A program made the position numbers and the translations under genes. Shown here piece after piece: positions 25,061-32,822 of a stretch of DNA of 39,055 nucleotides. A model generated the notes under the pieces. The model saw only the letters and a program-made list of their open reading frames with translations. It ran no database searches and was not told the origin of the DNA. Every line of letters begins with the position of its first letter. Position 1 is the stretch's first letter. The stretch comes from SZUA-584 sp964607965 (GTDB taxonomy: Bacteria; Bacillota; Clostridia; Christensenellales; SZUA-584): positions 1 through 39,055 of the forward strand of contig CAZSMH010000009.1 of the NCBI GenBank assembly GCA_964607965.1. The letters run 5' to 3'.

Positions 25061-26320
25061 TTAATTTTCTCCATCATTTCTTTGACTTGCATTCATAACG
25101 CACCGAAGTTTTTCTGCTTTTCTTATTAATGAAGAACATCCGCCGCATGCCCTGCATAAAACGCTGATTTCTTTTTTGGACAAAATCTCGTTTGCATAAT
25201 CGGGGTTAGCGAGTGCTCCGCGCCCAAATCCTGCAATATCAAACCAACCGTCGCTTATCCCGCCTGCCGCCACCATTGGAGCATATTCCCTAAGCCATGA
25301 AAATGCAGAGGCTACAATGACTGCATCCGGGAAAGCTTTTTTTATTACCTTAGCTGACTGCAGCATTCTCTCTATTCCTTCAAGAGGATGTTCGGGAGGA
25401 GTTGCTCCCCCGCTGTTGTAAGGCCGCAGAACATGTGGTGAATACGCACCAATACCGCTGCTTATATTAAAAAAACGGATACCGCGTTGATACAATAAAC
25501 CAAGCAGTTTCATTGGCTCTTTCATATCCTGAGTAAGGACATCTTCTCTTGAGCCGCCCCAACCGTTGGGATAAGGAATGCCGTCATACACATTAAGACG
25601 AACTGCAATTTGAATTTTCGTTCTCTCTTTTATTTTATCAATTATGTTGAGCAAAAGCCTGGCACGATTTTCAAAGCAGCCGCCATACTCTCCTCCCCGT
25701 TCATATGCAGAAAAAAGTTCATTAATCAAATATCCATGACAAGAACGGATATCAACAGCATCTGCACCTGCCTCCTCTGCAAGCAAGGCACTGTTTACAT
25801 AGTCATACTCAAGTATCTTAAGGTCCTCGTCTGATATAATGGTCTCATTTTGCTTCGGTATATAGGGATTATTAATTGCACATAAAGGCAAGGGGTTACC
25901 TGCTGGATTGCTATAGCGTCCCGAATGTGTTAGTTGAACAACCACATAGGCCCCATATTTTTTTACATCTCCAATCATTCTTGAAAACTGCTGTTGATTA
26001 TCTTTCGTTAACCATAACTGATGTGGATTCGACCTGCCTTCATTATTAACAGACACCGACTCAATCCAAACAGTTCCCGAGCCACCGTTGGCAAACTTCA
26101 AATACCGTTCAAAAGTTCTCTTGCTTGGCGAACCATCCAGCTCAGCATCAAATCCTTCCATTGGCTGTACAAGCAAACGATTTTTAATACTTTTATCCCC
26201 TACAACAATAGAGTCGGCAATAGGACCAATATTGTCGTTAAAAGGCAGCCCTTTTTTTAGCATGCCAATATCGCGCAACAGTTCAGTTTTATCTTTATAA
26301 TCAAACTTTCTATATTCCAT
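25061..26320 (-). CDS. Old-yellow-enzyme-type NADH:flavin oxidoreductase with short C-terminal Fe-S motif
   Basis: FMN-dependent ene-reductase-like protein of 419 aa. The barrel shows RLLVQPMEGFD, QLTHSGRYSNP, ADAVDIRSCHGYLINELFSA with ERGGEYGG, and a C-terminal FGRGALANPDYA phosphate-binding region. It ends with C389, C392, C395 and C407 (CxxCxxC-x11-C), resembling the [4Fe-4S] site of 2,4-dienoyl-CoA and 2-enoate reductases. The FAD/NAD(P) domain that usually follows this site (full proteins exceed 600 aa) is absent; the stop falls 12 residues after the last Cys. The start at 26320 follows GGGAG. It may take electrons from a separate partner. Substrate likely an unsaturated acid or enone, by family. 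Confidence 0.85.
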   Translation of the reverse strand: MEYRKFDYKDKTELLRDIGMLKKGLPFNDNIGPIADSIVVGDKSIKNRLLVQPMEGFDAELDGSPSKRTFERYLKFANGGSGTVWIESVSVNNEGRSNPHQLWLTKDNQQQFSRMIGDVKKYGAYVVVQLTHSGRYSNPAGNPLPLCAINNPYIPKQNETIISDEDLKILEYDYVNSALLAEEAGADAVDIRSCHGYLINELFSAYERGGEYGGCFENRARLLLNIIDKIKERTKIQIAVRLNVYDGIPYPNGWGGSREDVLTQDMKEPMKLLGLLYQRGIRFFNISSGIGAYSPHVLRPYNSGGATPPEHPLEGIERMLQSAKVIKKAFPDAVIVASAFSWLREYAPMVAAGGISDGWFDIAGFGRGALANPDYANEILSKKEISVLCRACGGCSSLIRKAEKLRCVMNASQRNDGEN

Positions 26321-26337
26321 AATCACTCCCAAAAGTA

Positions 26338-27516
26338 TTAACCAACTGCATATTTTTTCACTGTGACTTCATTCAGTTCAATTCCGAGGCCTGGTTTCTG
26401 AGGCAAATATACATAACCATCAGAAGAGACGTCTATCGGCTCGGTCAGCAGCTCGTCACGTAATGGATACTCATTCCTGTCCATTTCTAATATCCCTGCA
26501 TTCCCAAGTGAAGCTAGGAAATGCATGTTTGCAGCAAGAGAAACACCTGATGCAAACACATGTGGCGCAACAGGCATATTTTGGGACATCGCAAGACATG
26601 CAATTTTGCGGCATTCGCTTATTCCACCACTCCAAATAACATCTGGCTGAACTATGTCGACTGCATGTCTTTGAATAAATTCCCTAAACCTATAAAAGCC
26701 TATCTCCGATTCATATCCTGCAACCGGCATGTCAAGTGCTGATGCAAGCATAACAGAGCCATCGATATTATCAAGATGCAAAGGCTCTTCTAACCAAAAT
26801 ACACCTAGCTTTTCAAAAAGCTTTCCCATTTTTACTGCCGTCGAAGTGTCCCAGCTGTTGTTTGCATCTACTATAACCTTTGCGCCATATTTATTCGCGA
26901 CCTTGCAACAAGCAGCTACTCGTTCCAAATCTTCTTCCAAAGAATAACATAGCTTATCAGGACCTATCATGTTTGGCAGTGGAGACAAAAGGACTTCTGG
27001 GTTTCTTCCTACTTTTATCTTAGCATACTTAAAACCTTCTTCAAAAAATCCTTCTACCTCTTCTGAAATTTTCTTTGTATCCTTTCCCAACGAATAAAAC
27101 CCAGAACTCGCATAAGGAATCAACCTGTCAGTATAGCCTCCTAACAACTTATAAACGGGCATGTTCGCCTTTTTGCCGAGCAGATCCCACAAAGCAATGT
27201 CTATACCGCTCATAGCAGAATATATAATTCCGCCCCTGCCGTGCTGCCTCGTCCTGCAAAACATCTTCTGCCAAATCCGTTCAATGTTGCTGGCATCTTC
27301 TCCGGCAATGATATCGCTAAGTTCATTTTCAATTAGAAACTTTGTACTCTGCGGAGGCCCTCCAAAACATGCTGACTCTCCGATGCCGGTTATGCCATCC
27401 TCAGTCTTCACCTCAACAATGACGGCACTTCTGGTCTGAAAGTAATTCTGTGCGTCTGCAATCGCATTTTCATATTTATACTGCAGTATTGTAGCTTTAA
27501 CCTCTGTTATAATCAT
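26338..27516 (-). CDS. Enolase-superfamily dehydratase/racemase, mandelate-racemase-like
   Basis: Mg-dependent (beta/alpha)8 enzyme of 392 aa that would abstract a proton alpha to a carboxylate. The KxK motif of the mandelate racemase subgroup is in AKIKVGR. Metal ligands appear in VDANNSW (Asp), WLEEPL (Glu) and GYESEIG (Glu). The Asp-His dyad is DVIWSGG with APHVFASG. Sugar-acid dehydratases such as galactonate, gluconate and fuconate dehydratases belong to this family. The ATG at 27516 follows GAGG; the longer frame to 27582 would overlap the preceding gene. Together with a KDG kinase and aldolase, a sugar-acid dehydratase is the natural reading, though racemase or cycloisomerase activity is not excluded. 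Confidence 0.85.
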   Translation of the reverse strand: MIITEVKATILQYKYENAIADAQNYFQTRSAVIVEVKTEDGITGIGESACFGGPPQSTKFLIENELSDIIAGEDASNIERIWQKMFCRTRQHGRGGIIYSAMSGIDIALWDLLGKKANMPVYKLLGGYTDRLIPYASSGFYSLGKDTKKISEEVEGFFEEGFKYAKIKVGRNPEVLLSPLPNMIGPDKLCYSLEEDLERVAACCKVANKYGAKVIVDANNSWDTSTAVKMGKLFEKLGVFWLEEPLHLDNIDGSVMLASALDMPVAGYESEIGFYRFREFIQRHAVDIVQPDVIWSGGISECRKIACLAMSQNMPVAPHVFASGVSLAANMHFLASLGNAGILEMDRNEYPLRDELLTEPIDVSSDGYVYLPQKPGLGIELNEVTVKKYAVG

Positions 27517-27538
27517 CTTGTTTTTTCCTCTTTTTAAG

Positions 27539-28195
27539 TTAACACAAATACTTTTCCAGTTGCTCAAGACCTGATTCAACACTGGTTAACACTATCGCAT
27601 CTTTGGTCCTGATAAGCTTCGCAGCATTTGCCATCGTGGCTTGTGCAAGCACTACAACATCATAATTCTTTGCAGCTTCTTCTGCTGCGGCTGCGATTAA
27701 CTGATCATGTTTTGTCTTATTGTGTTCTTGATTCAATGCATCGGATGCATTTGGGATAAAAATCGTATCAACAGCAGCACGGCTACCTAATTCTTTTGCG
27801 ACCTGCTTTATTGAAGCATCTGAAGCGTCCAGTGTCGTTTTGGCAGTTACCAACAATGCTACACTGTTGCCAGACTGTACAGCCTTTTCGAGCATAGGCC
27901 GGTCTATAGTAACAAAGGGTATCTTGATTTGTTTTGATGCCTCATATACTGCCCCGGTTATTGTGGTACACATACATACCGCTACGCTTGCCCCCATGCT
28001 TTCTCCTATATTTGCATACGCGATAAGCCTTTCAACAATGGCCTTTGTATATTTGTTGCCGTTTTCACTGACTTCAGGAAGAACACTGTCATCAACGAGG
28101 TTGATAACAGAGGCATCAGGGAATCTCTTTAGAAATGCCTTTTTCATTAAATCAGGGGTATTCATAGTAGTATGGAAAAACAATACTTTCTTCAT
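27539..28195 (-). CDS. Asp/Glu/hydantoin racemase-superfamily protein with one catalytic-type Cys
   Basis: Cytoplasmic protein of 218 aa with the pseudo-symmetric racemase fold. The first catalytic-type Cys is in VCMCTTITG (C76). At the second catalytic-Cys position, where racemases have Cys in a VVLAC-like strand, the sequence reads VVVLAQATMANAA. The superfamily includes racemases, hydantoin racemase, maleate isomerase and arylmalonate decarboxylase; loss of one Cys argues against a classic two-base racemase. The GTG at 28204 is in frame, but the ATG at 28195 follows GAGGTG and is chosen. It lies 26 bp after the shikimate-dehydrogenase-like gene. Confidence 0.78.
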   Translation of the reverse strand: MKKVLFFHTTMNTPDLMKKAFLKRFPDASVINLVDDSVLPEVSENGNKYTKAIVERLIAYANIGESMGASVAVCMCTTITGAVYEASKQIKIPFVTIDRPMLEKAVQSGNSVALLVTAKTTLDASDASIKQVAKELGSRAAVDTIFIPNASDALNQEHNKTKHDQLIAAAAEEAAKNYDVVVLAQATMANAAKLIRTKDAIVLTSVESGLEQLEKYLC

Positions 28196-28221
28196 TCTGT
28201 TCACCTCTTTATATATATTTT

Positions 28222-29049
28222 TTAGTTATCCAAACTATCGATAATGGACGCTGCAGTACTGTCACAGGGCTTCAGTCCTGTCCAGATTTCCATTGCTCTT
28301 ATCCCTTGGCATACTGTCATGCGTTTACCGTTATATGCTTTTAGGCCTAAGCTTCTTGCTGCGGGTAAAAGCGCCGCATTTGTATTTGAGTAGTTTACAT
28401 CGAATACCACCGCATCGTCTTTAAGCTGCTCGAGAAAATCAAATTTATCATAATCAGAATATCCCACTTGCCCAAGCACCGACGCATTAATAAAAAGGTC
28501 GCTATCCTTACAGCAATTAAAAAGATTTTGGTCAGTTAACTGATGCGGTTTGAATACTGACCCGAATCGATTGCAGAGCCGGAATGTCTCATCTGGAAAT
28601 TTGTTAATAACAGCGACTCTTTTTACATGATTAAGCTTCAAATTATATGCGATTGAAAGGGCGACGCCCCCGGCACCAACCAGAACCACCTTTTTGTCTT
28701 CTACCGAGAATTCATTAAGAGAAAGTGCCTTAATAAGCCCCCATCCATCAGTATTAAACGCAATAAATTTTTTGTCCTTTACGAGTATAACATTTGTAGA
28801 TCCGCACTCTTCCGCAGATTTATCTTTTTCATCCACAAATTCAAAAAACTTTTGCTTATACGGCATCGTTACATTAAACCCATCCATAGTGTGTCGAAAA
28901 TACAGTTGTGTATCATAAAGCTGCTCATGCTCTATATTAAATATTTCAAAACTAACTTTGATACCAAGTGCTTTTGCAAACGCTTTATAGATAAGCGGTG
29001 TTACTGAGTTATGAATATCTTTTGCTATTAATCCAAGTTTATAATCCAT
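28222..29049 (-). CDS. Shikimate/quinate dehydrogenase-like NAD(P) oxidoreductase
   Basis: Protein of 275 aa. Catalytic and substrate-binding residues of the AroE family are present: K65 in TMPYKQ, N86 in GSTNVI and D101 in NTDGWG. The NAD(P) loop is VGAGGVALSIAYNL, and the C-terminus ends GIRAMEIWTG. The family SxS motif near the N-terminus is Ser15-x-Thr17 (NSVTP), a variant seen in some quinate/shikimate dehydrogenases. The operon context is catabolic, with no other aromatic-biosynthesis gene nearby, so a peripheral catabolic dehydrogenase is likelier than biosynthetic AroE. The ribosome site is weak; starts further upstream at 29067 and 29079 would sit in the operator region, so the ATG at 29049 is used. 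Confidence 0.85.
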   Translation of the reverse strand: MDYKLGLIAKDIHNSVTPLIYKAFAKALGIKVSFEIFNIEHEQLYDTQLYFRHTMDGFNVTMPYKQKFFEFVDEKDKSAEECGSTNVILVKDKKFIAFNTDGWGLIKALSLNEFSVEDKKVVLVGAGGVALSIAYNLKLNHVKRVAVINKFPDETFRLCNRFGSVFKPHQLTDQNLFNCCKDSDLFINASVLGQVGYSDYDKFDFLEQLKDDAVVFDVNYSNTNAALLPAARSLGLKAYNGKRMTVCQGIRAMEIWTGLKPCDSTAASIIDSLDN

Positions 29050-29061
29050 ATTTATTCTCGC

Positions 29062-29082
29062 ATTCATTTTTGTATACATTTT
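29062..29082 (-). promoter_or_regulatory. Operator-like site A before the dehydrogenase operon
   Basis: The plus strand carries TTCATTTTTGTATACATT at 29063-29080, inside the site, 13 bp upstream of the dehydrogenase ATG. It contains the palindrome TGTATACA and differs by one base over 21 bp from site B. FadR/FCD-type GntR regulators bind sites with GT-N(2-3)-AC cores such as GTATAC, so this is a candidate GntR operator, as an inference from proximity to the gntR gene at 29104. Confidence 0.65.
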
Positions 29083-29103
29083 AAAATAAATTTTTTTCTA
29101 AAT

Positions 29104-29772
29104 TCACTTTATTAACGAACTTAAAATATAAGGGCTCTCGCAACTTAATTTCATCATATCATTTACAACCGTGTCTAGATGATTAATTAAAACTTTAGAT
29201 GCTTCTTCAAACTGACGTAATTCAAGATATTCAATAATATTTTTATGTTCCTTTATAGTATCCTCAAGACGCCCTTCGATATTGATGGTTATATTTCGAA
29301 TACGTTGTTGATGGTCTTGAATATTTCTCATCCATTCAATAATCATTTCGTTTCCATATAGCTCCAAAATATAATTATGAAAAAGAAAATCTTTATCAAA
29401 GAAAGAAGAGTAATCGCTATCAAAAAGACACTTCTCCATACAATCATTTATACTTTTGAGATATTGGATCTGGGGTTTGTTAATATTCTCCATCGATGTT
29501 AATACCACATAGGATTCTATTATTTTTCTTATTTGATAAAGATCGGATATCTGTTTCCAAGTTACCTCAGCCACTTTAAATTTTCTTCCTTGCGTTTCCT
29601 TTACAAACCCCTCTTCTTTTAACCTTACTAGTGCTTCTCTAACAGGTGTTCTGCTGACATTATATTCTATAGCAAGCTGTTGCACCATTAATATTTGTCC
29701 AGGTAGCATTTTAAAGTTAATAATATCTCTTTTTATAATTTTATATATTTCTCTTGACATCGATTTTATCAT
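29104..29772 (-). CDS. GntR-family transcription regulator, FadR/FCD subfamily
   Basis: Regulator of 222 aa. The N-terminal winged helix has AIEYNVSRTPVREALVRLKEEGFV, the GntR recognition region. The C-terminal FCD-type all-helical effector domain has FLFHNYILELYG and a downstream RIRNITINIEGR and EHKNIIEYLE, where Asp/His residues typically bind a metal and an organic-acid effector. The frame is open upstream to 29820, but that would place codons inside operator site B; the ATG at 29772 is chosen, with MSREIYK at 29760 as an alternative. It sits between two catabolic transcription units and most likely represses both and itself until a sugar acid or related acid is present. Confidence 0.9.
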   Translation of the reverse strand: MIKSMSREIYKIIKRDIINFKMLPGQILMVQQLAIEYNVSRTPVREALVRLKEEGFVKETQGRKFKVAEVTWKQISDLYQIRKIIESYVVLTSMENINKPQIQYLKSINDCMEKCLFDSDYSSFFDKDFLFHNYILELYGNEMIIEWMRNIQDHQQRIRNITINIEGRLEDTIKEHKNIIEYLELRQFEEASKVLINHLDTVVNDMMKLSCESPYILSSLIK

Positions 29773-29787
29773 ATTGCATTCCTTTGT

Positions 29788-29808
29788 ATTCATTTTTGCA
29801 TACATTTT
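29788..29808 (-). promoter_or_regulatory. Operator-like site B in the gntR leader
   Basis: TTCATTTTTGCATACATT (29789-29806) matches site A at all but one position. Extended leftwards, TGTAT (29785-29789) and ATACA (29800-29804) form an inverted pair with a 10-bp gap. It lies downstream of the predicted gntR start of transcription and upstream of its ATG, so a bound regulator could block elongation. Autoregulation is inferred. Confidence 0.65.
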
Positions 29809-29837
29809 TGTTTTTGTCAATTCTTTATAATAAATTT

Positions 29838-29866
29838 ATTATAGTTGACATAATAATTAAAAACAA
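29838..29866 (-). promoter_or_regulatory. Predicted promoter of gntR
   Basis: On the minus strand, TTGTTT (29866-29861) and TATAAT (29843-29838) have a 17-bp spacer. The -10 box is perfect. Its spacer contains the -35 box of the divergent aldolase promoter, so the two promoters overlap back to back. Confidence 0.5.
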
Positions 29867-29873
29867 TTATATT
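29845..29873 (+). promoter_or_regulatory. Predicted promoter of the aldolase/Mo-hydroxylase operon
   Basis: TTGACA (29845-29850) and TATATT (29868-29873) are spaced by 17 bp. Expected start of transcription is near 29880, at the edge of operator-like site C. Confidence 0.65.
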
Positions 29874-29879
29874 TTATGT

Positions 29880-29900
29880 ATTCAATTTTGTATTCATATA
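29880..29900 (+). promoter_or_regulatory. Operator-like site C at the aldolase transcription start
   Basis: ATTCAATTTTGTATTCATAT (29880-29899) is a diverged version of sites A and B; with the preceding TATGT it agrees with site B at 20 of 25 positions. It covers the predicted +1 and ends 17 bp before the aldolase ATG. A bound regulator here would block initiation, by inference. Confidence 0.6.
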
Positions 29901-29917
29901 TTAAAGAGGTGGCGCAT

Positions 29918-30580
29918 ATGTCAAATATTATTGTAAAGATAGAACAACATAGACTAATAGCAATAATACGCGGAATTTATGGGGATAACCTTATAAAGCT
30001 CTCCAATGCACTCTATAATGGCGGCATACGCTTACTAGAGATTACCTTTAATCAAGCCGAGCCTGATTGTTTAAAGAAAACTGCTGGCGCGATTGCAGAG
30101 CTTAATTCTAGTATGGCTCAAAAAATGCTATTTGGTGCTGGTACTGTATTGAACTTAGAACAGGCAGCTGCTGCTATGGATGCGGGTGCACATTACATTA
30201 TATCACCAAACACTGATGAAAAAATTATTCGTTTTACAAAAGAAAATGGCATGATTTCAATACCAGGTGCAATGACTCCATCGGAGATGTGCAATGCTGT
30301 TGAGTTAGGTGCAGACTTCGTCAAGGTCTTCCCCGCGGCTGAGCTTGGTTGCAAATATATGTCTGGCATTATGTCACCATTAAATCATATCAAATTCCTC
30401 GCTGTAGGTGGTGTAAATGAAGCAAATCTTCAAAACTTTTTAAGTATAGGTTATAAAGGGGCTGGAATTGGCAGCTATCTTTCTGATAAGAAGCTTATAG
30501 AAGCAGGCAAATTCGACATTTTGGAGGATAGGGCTCGTAACCTTGTGAAGATTGCGGATAACAGCAACCCGATAAAATGA
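29918..30580 (+). CDS. KDPG/KDPGal-type aldolase
   Basis: Class I aldolase of 220 aa that splits 2-keto-3-deoxy-6-phospho sugar acids (or 4-hydroxy-2-oxoglutarate) to pyruvate plus an aldehyde. The Schiff-base Lys is in FVKVFPA; the catalytic Glu is in LEITFN; GAGTVL and SPNTD bind pyruvate and phosphate. EITFNQ has Asn where KDPG aldolases have Arg, a feature shared with DgoA-type 6-phospho-2-dehydro-3-deoxygalactonate aldolases, and the block AIIRGIYGDN also resembles DgoA. The ATG at 29918 follows GAGGTGG. It shares 4 bp (ATGA) with the Mo-hydroxylase large-subunit gene. Together with the dehydratase and kinase encoded on the other side of gntR it could complete an Entner-Doudoroff-like branch. 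Confidence 0.88.
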   Translation: MSNIIVKIEQHRLIAIIRGIYGDNLIKLSNALYNGGIRLLEITFNQAEPDCLKKTAGAIAELNSSMAQKMLFGAGTVLNLEQAAAAMDAGAHYIISPNTDEKIIRFTKENGMISIPGAMTPSEMCNAVELGADFVKVFPAAELGCKYMSGIMSPLNHIKFLAVGGVNEANLQNFLSIGYKGAGIGSYLSDKKLIEAGKFDILEDRARNLVKIADNSNPIK

Positions 30581-32820
30581 ATATAACAGTAAGTGAGAAC
30601 AGCCTATTAAGGCAAGATGCATACGCTAAAGTTACTGGGAAAGCTAAATACATCGACGACTTAACCTTTCCAAGAATGCTGTTTGTACAGACAGTAAGAT
30701 GTCCGCACCCTCATGCTAGGGTAATAGGCATTGATACCTCTCAGGCTATAAATTTAGATGGTGTAGTTTGTATTTTAACAGCACAAGACATTCCAGGCAT
30801 AAATGAATATCCAAAAGATAAGCCCGTTCTGGCTCATGAACCAAAATGCACTGGCGACGGCGTAGCCATCGTTGTTGCAGAGACAAAATCGCAGGCGATA
30901 AACGCAGCAAAGATGGTCAATGTTAAGTATTGTCTTCTGCCTGCGGTTTTTACTGTGGAAGCAGCTCTTAAGGAAGATGCTCCTTTGATACACGGGGATT
31001 CGAATATTGCCATATACCATAAAGTCGAGAAAGGAAATGTTGAACAAGGCTTTAATGAAGCTGATATTATTATTGAAAGAGCATACACAACCCAAAGGGC
31101 GATACATGCTGCCATTGAACCAGATGGTGCAATAGCAGTACCTGATGAAAATTCAATCACGATTTACTGTCCGTGTAAAGCACCCTTTAGTGTTAAACGC
31201 GCCGTAGCTGCCGCAATAGGGTATCCTGAAAATCGGGTACGCCTCATTCAGCCAGTCATAGGCGGCGCATTTGGAGGAAAAGGCTGTGATATTAATATTA
31301 TTGCTTCACGAGCTGCAGTTGCCGCATTGAAAACTAATAGACCCTGTAAAATGGTTTGGAGCCGTGAAGAGGTTTTTTTAGAAGGAAGCAAACGCCATCC
31401 ATTTTCTTTAAGATATAAAATAGGCGCCAAGAATAATGGTTTAATAACTGCAATCGCAGTAAACGGTATTGCGGATGTCGGCTCATATATATCAAAAAGT
31501 CGGTCAGTTATATGGAGAGCTGCAGTTGAAGCAACGGGGCCTTATAATATCGATCATGTATCAACCTTGATTAGTGGCGTTTTTACAAACAATGTGTATT
31601 CAGATGCAGTCCGCGGTTTTGGTTCGCCTCAAGTCGATTTTGCCTCTGAATCATTAATTAATGAGCTTGCGTCAGAACTAAACATGAGTCCTTTTGACAT
31701 ACGCCGACTTAATGGCTATAAGGAAGGTTCTATTACCGCTACAGGTCAAAAACTTGAAAATGTAACACTTATGGATTGCTTAGACAAACTTGAAGAAGTA
31801 TTCCCATTATCCAATTCTATCAAACCGAAATCAAAAAAAGCCATCGGTAAGGGAATCTCATGCATCTTTAGAGGTGAAGCACGAGGAGCATGTTCTGTCA
31901 TCCACGATGCTGCATCGATTACGATCCTTCCCGAAAATGACGGTAGTTTAACAGTTTTAAGCGGAATCTCAGAGATGGGACAAGGCAGCAGCAGTACATT
32001 GCTTTTAATCATAAGCAGTATACTTAGTGTACCTATTGAATGCTGCATACTTAGTGCTCTCAACACAAGCTATATACCTGACAGCGGTCCGACAACCGGA
32101 TCAAGGGGTATCATCACCTCAGGTAATGCGGCGGCCAAGGCAGCAGAAGATTTAAAGAATAAGATAGCCAACATAATATCAAGAATGTGGGGCGTTGATC
32201 CACATGAAATAGAATTTAGTGATTGGCAACTGATTTGTAAAAATCACAATATAAGTTTTAAGGATGCTATACAGCAATGTCTTATAGCTTCACCGGGGTT
32301 ATGCGGCTTTGGAAAATGGTCCCTTCCTCCCGTAGACTGGGATTTTAACTGTAATTGCGGGTCTTCATACGCATCTTATGCATTTGGGGCATGCGGCGCA
32401 GAAGTCGAGGTTGATCTGGTATCCGGAAAAGTCAACGTTACAAATCTTGTTTGCATACACGATGTAGGCCGTATATTAAACAGAGAAGAGGTAAAAGCAC
32501 AAATTGCGGGCGGTGCCTTAATGGCTTTAGGTTTGGCCCTTACAGAAAAAGTCGATATATGTGATGGCTTAATCCAAAATAACTTCGATGGATATCTGCT
32601 TCCTACAACTCTTGACTTTCAAGAACTTCGGTCAATACCTATTGAAACACAACCCGCATTAAACCCATTGGGGGTTCATGGCATCGGCGAGCCCTCGTCA
32701 GCTGCAGTTGCGCCAGCAATTCTAAACGCAATCGAAAATGCCCTTGGCACAAGAATACGGTGTTTACCGGCAACACTTGAGAACGTGCTTAACGCATTGA
32801 ATAAGAAACATGTGTTATGA
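30577..32820 (+). CDS. Mo-hydroxylase molybdopterin-binding (large) subunit, second enzyme
   Basis: Catalytic subunit of 747 aa, xanthine-dehydrogenase/aldehyde-oxidase family. The N-terminus VTGKAKYIDDLTFPRMLFV opens the hammerhead domain. The cofactor loop is canonical GGAFGGK (residues 229-235), followed by VRGFGSPQ. The catalytic base is E705 in GIGEPSS. Unlike the first large subunit (GGSFGNR), all signature loops are standard. It overlaps the aldolase gene by 4 bp, so both are translated from one message. Its stop TGA lies within the 8-bp sequence duplicated by the IS derivative that follows. Three-subunit enzymes of this family include glyceraldehyde oxidoreductases, xanthine, nicotinate and 4-hydroxybenzoyl-CoA enzymes; the substrate is not determinable. 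Confidence 0.93.
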   Translation: MNITVSENSLLRQDAYAKVTGKAKYIDDLTFPRMLFVQTVRCPHPHARVIGIDTSQAINLDGVVCILTAQDIPGINEYPKDKPVLAHEPKCTGDGVAIVVAETKSQAINAAKMVNVKYCLLPAVFTVEAALKEDAPLIHGDSNIAIYHKVEKGNVEQGFNEADIIIERAYTTQRAIHAAIEPDGAIAVPDENSITIYCPCKAPFSVKRAVAAAIGYPENRVRLIQPVIGGAFGGKGCDINIIASRAAVAALKTNRPCKMVWSREEVFLEGSKRHPFSLRYKIGAKNNGLITAIAVNGIADVGSYISKSRSVIWRAAVEATGPYNIDHVSTLISGVFTNNVYSDAVRGFGSPQVDFASESLINELASELNMSPFDIRRLNGYKEGSITATGQKLENVTLMDCLDKLEEVFPLSNSIKPKSKKAIGKGISCIFRGEARGACSVIHDAASITILPENDGSLTVLSGISEMGQGSSSTLLLIISSILSVPIECCILSALNTSYIPDSGPTTGSRGIITSGNAAAKAAEDLKNKIANIISRMWGVDPHEIEFSDWQLICKNHNISFKDAIQQCLIASPGLCGFGKWSLPPVDWDFNCNCGSSYASYAFGACGAEVEVDLVSGKVNVTNLVCIHDVGRILNREEVKAQIAGGALMALGLALTEKVDICDGLIQNNFDGYLLPTTLDFQELRSIPIETQPALNPLGVHGIGEPSSAAVAPAILNAIENALGTRIRCLPATLENVLNALNKKHVL

Positions 32821-32822
32821 GA
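32815..32822. repeat. 8-bp target-site duplication TTATGAGA, left copy
   Basis: TTATGAGA directly precedes the GGGACTGT end of the deleted IS; the identical octamer follows the other end at 33279-33286. It contains the stop codon of the large-subunit gene. An 8-bp duplication is usual for IS6-type elements. Confidence 0.9.
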
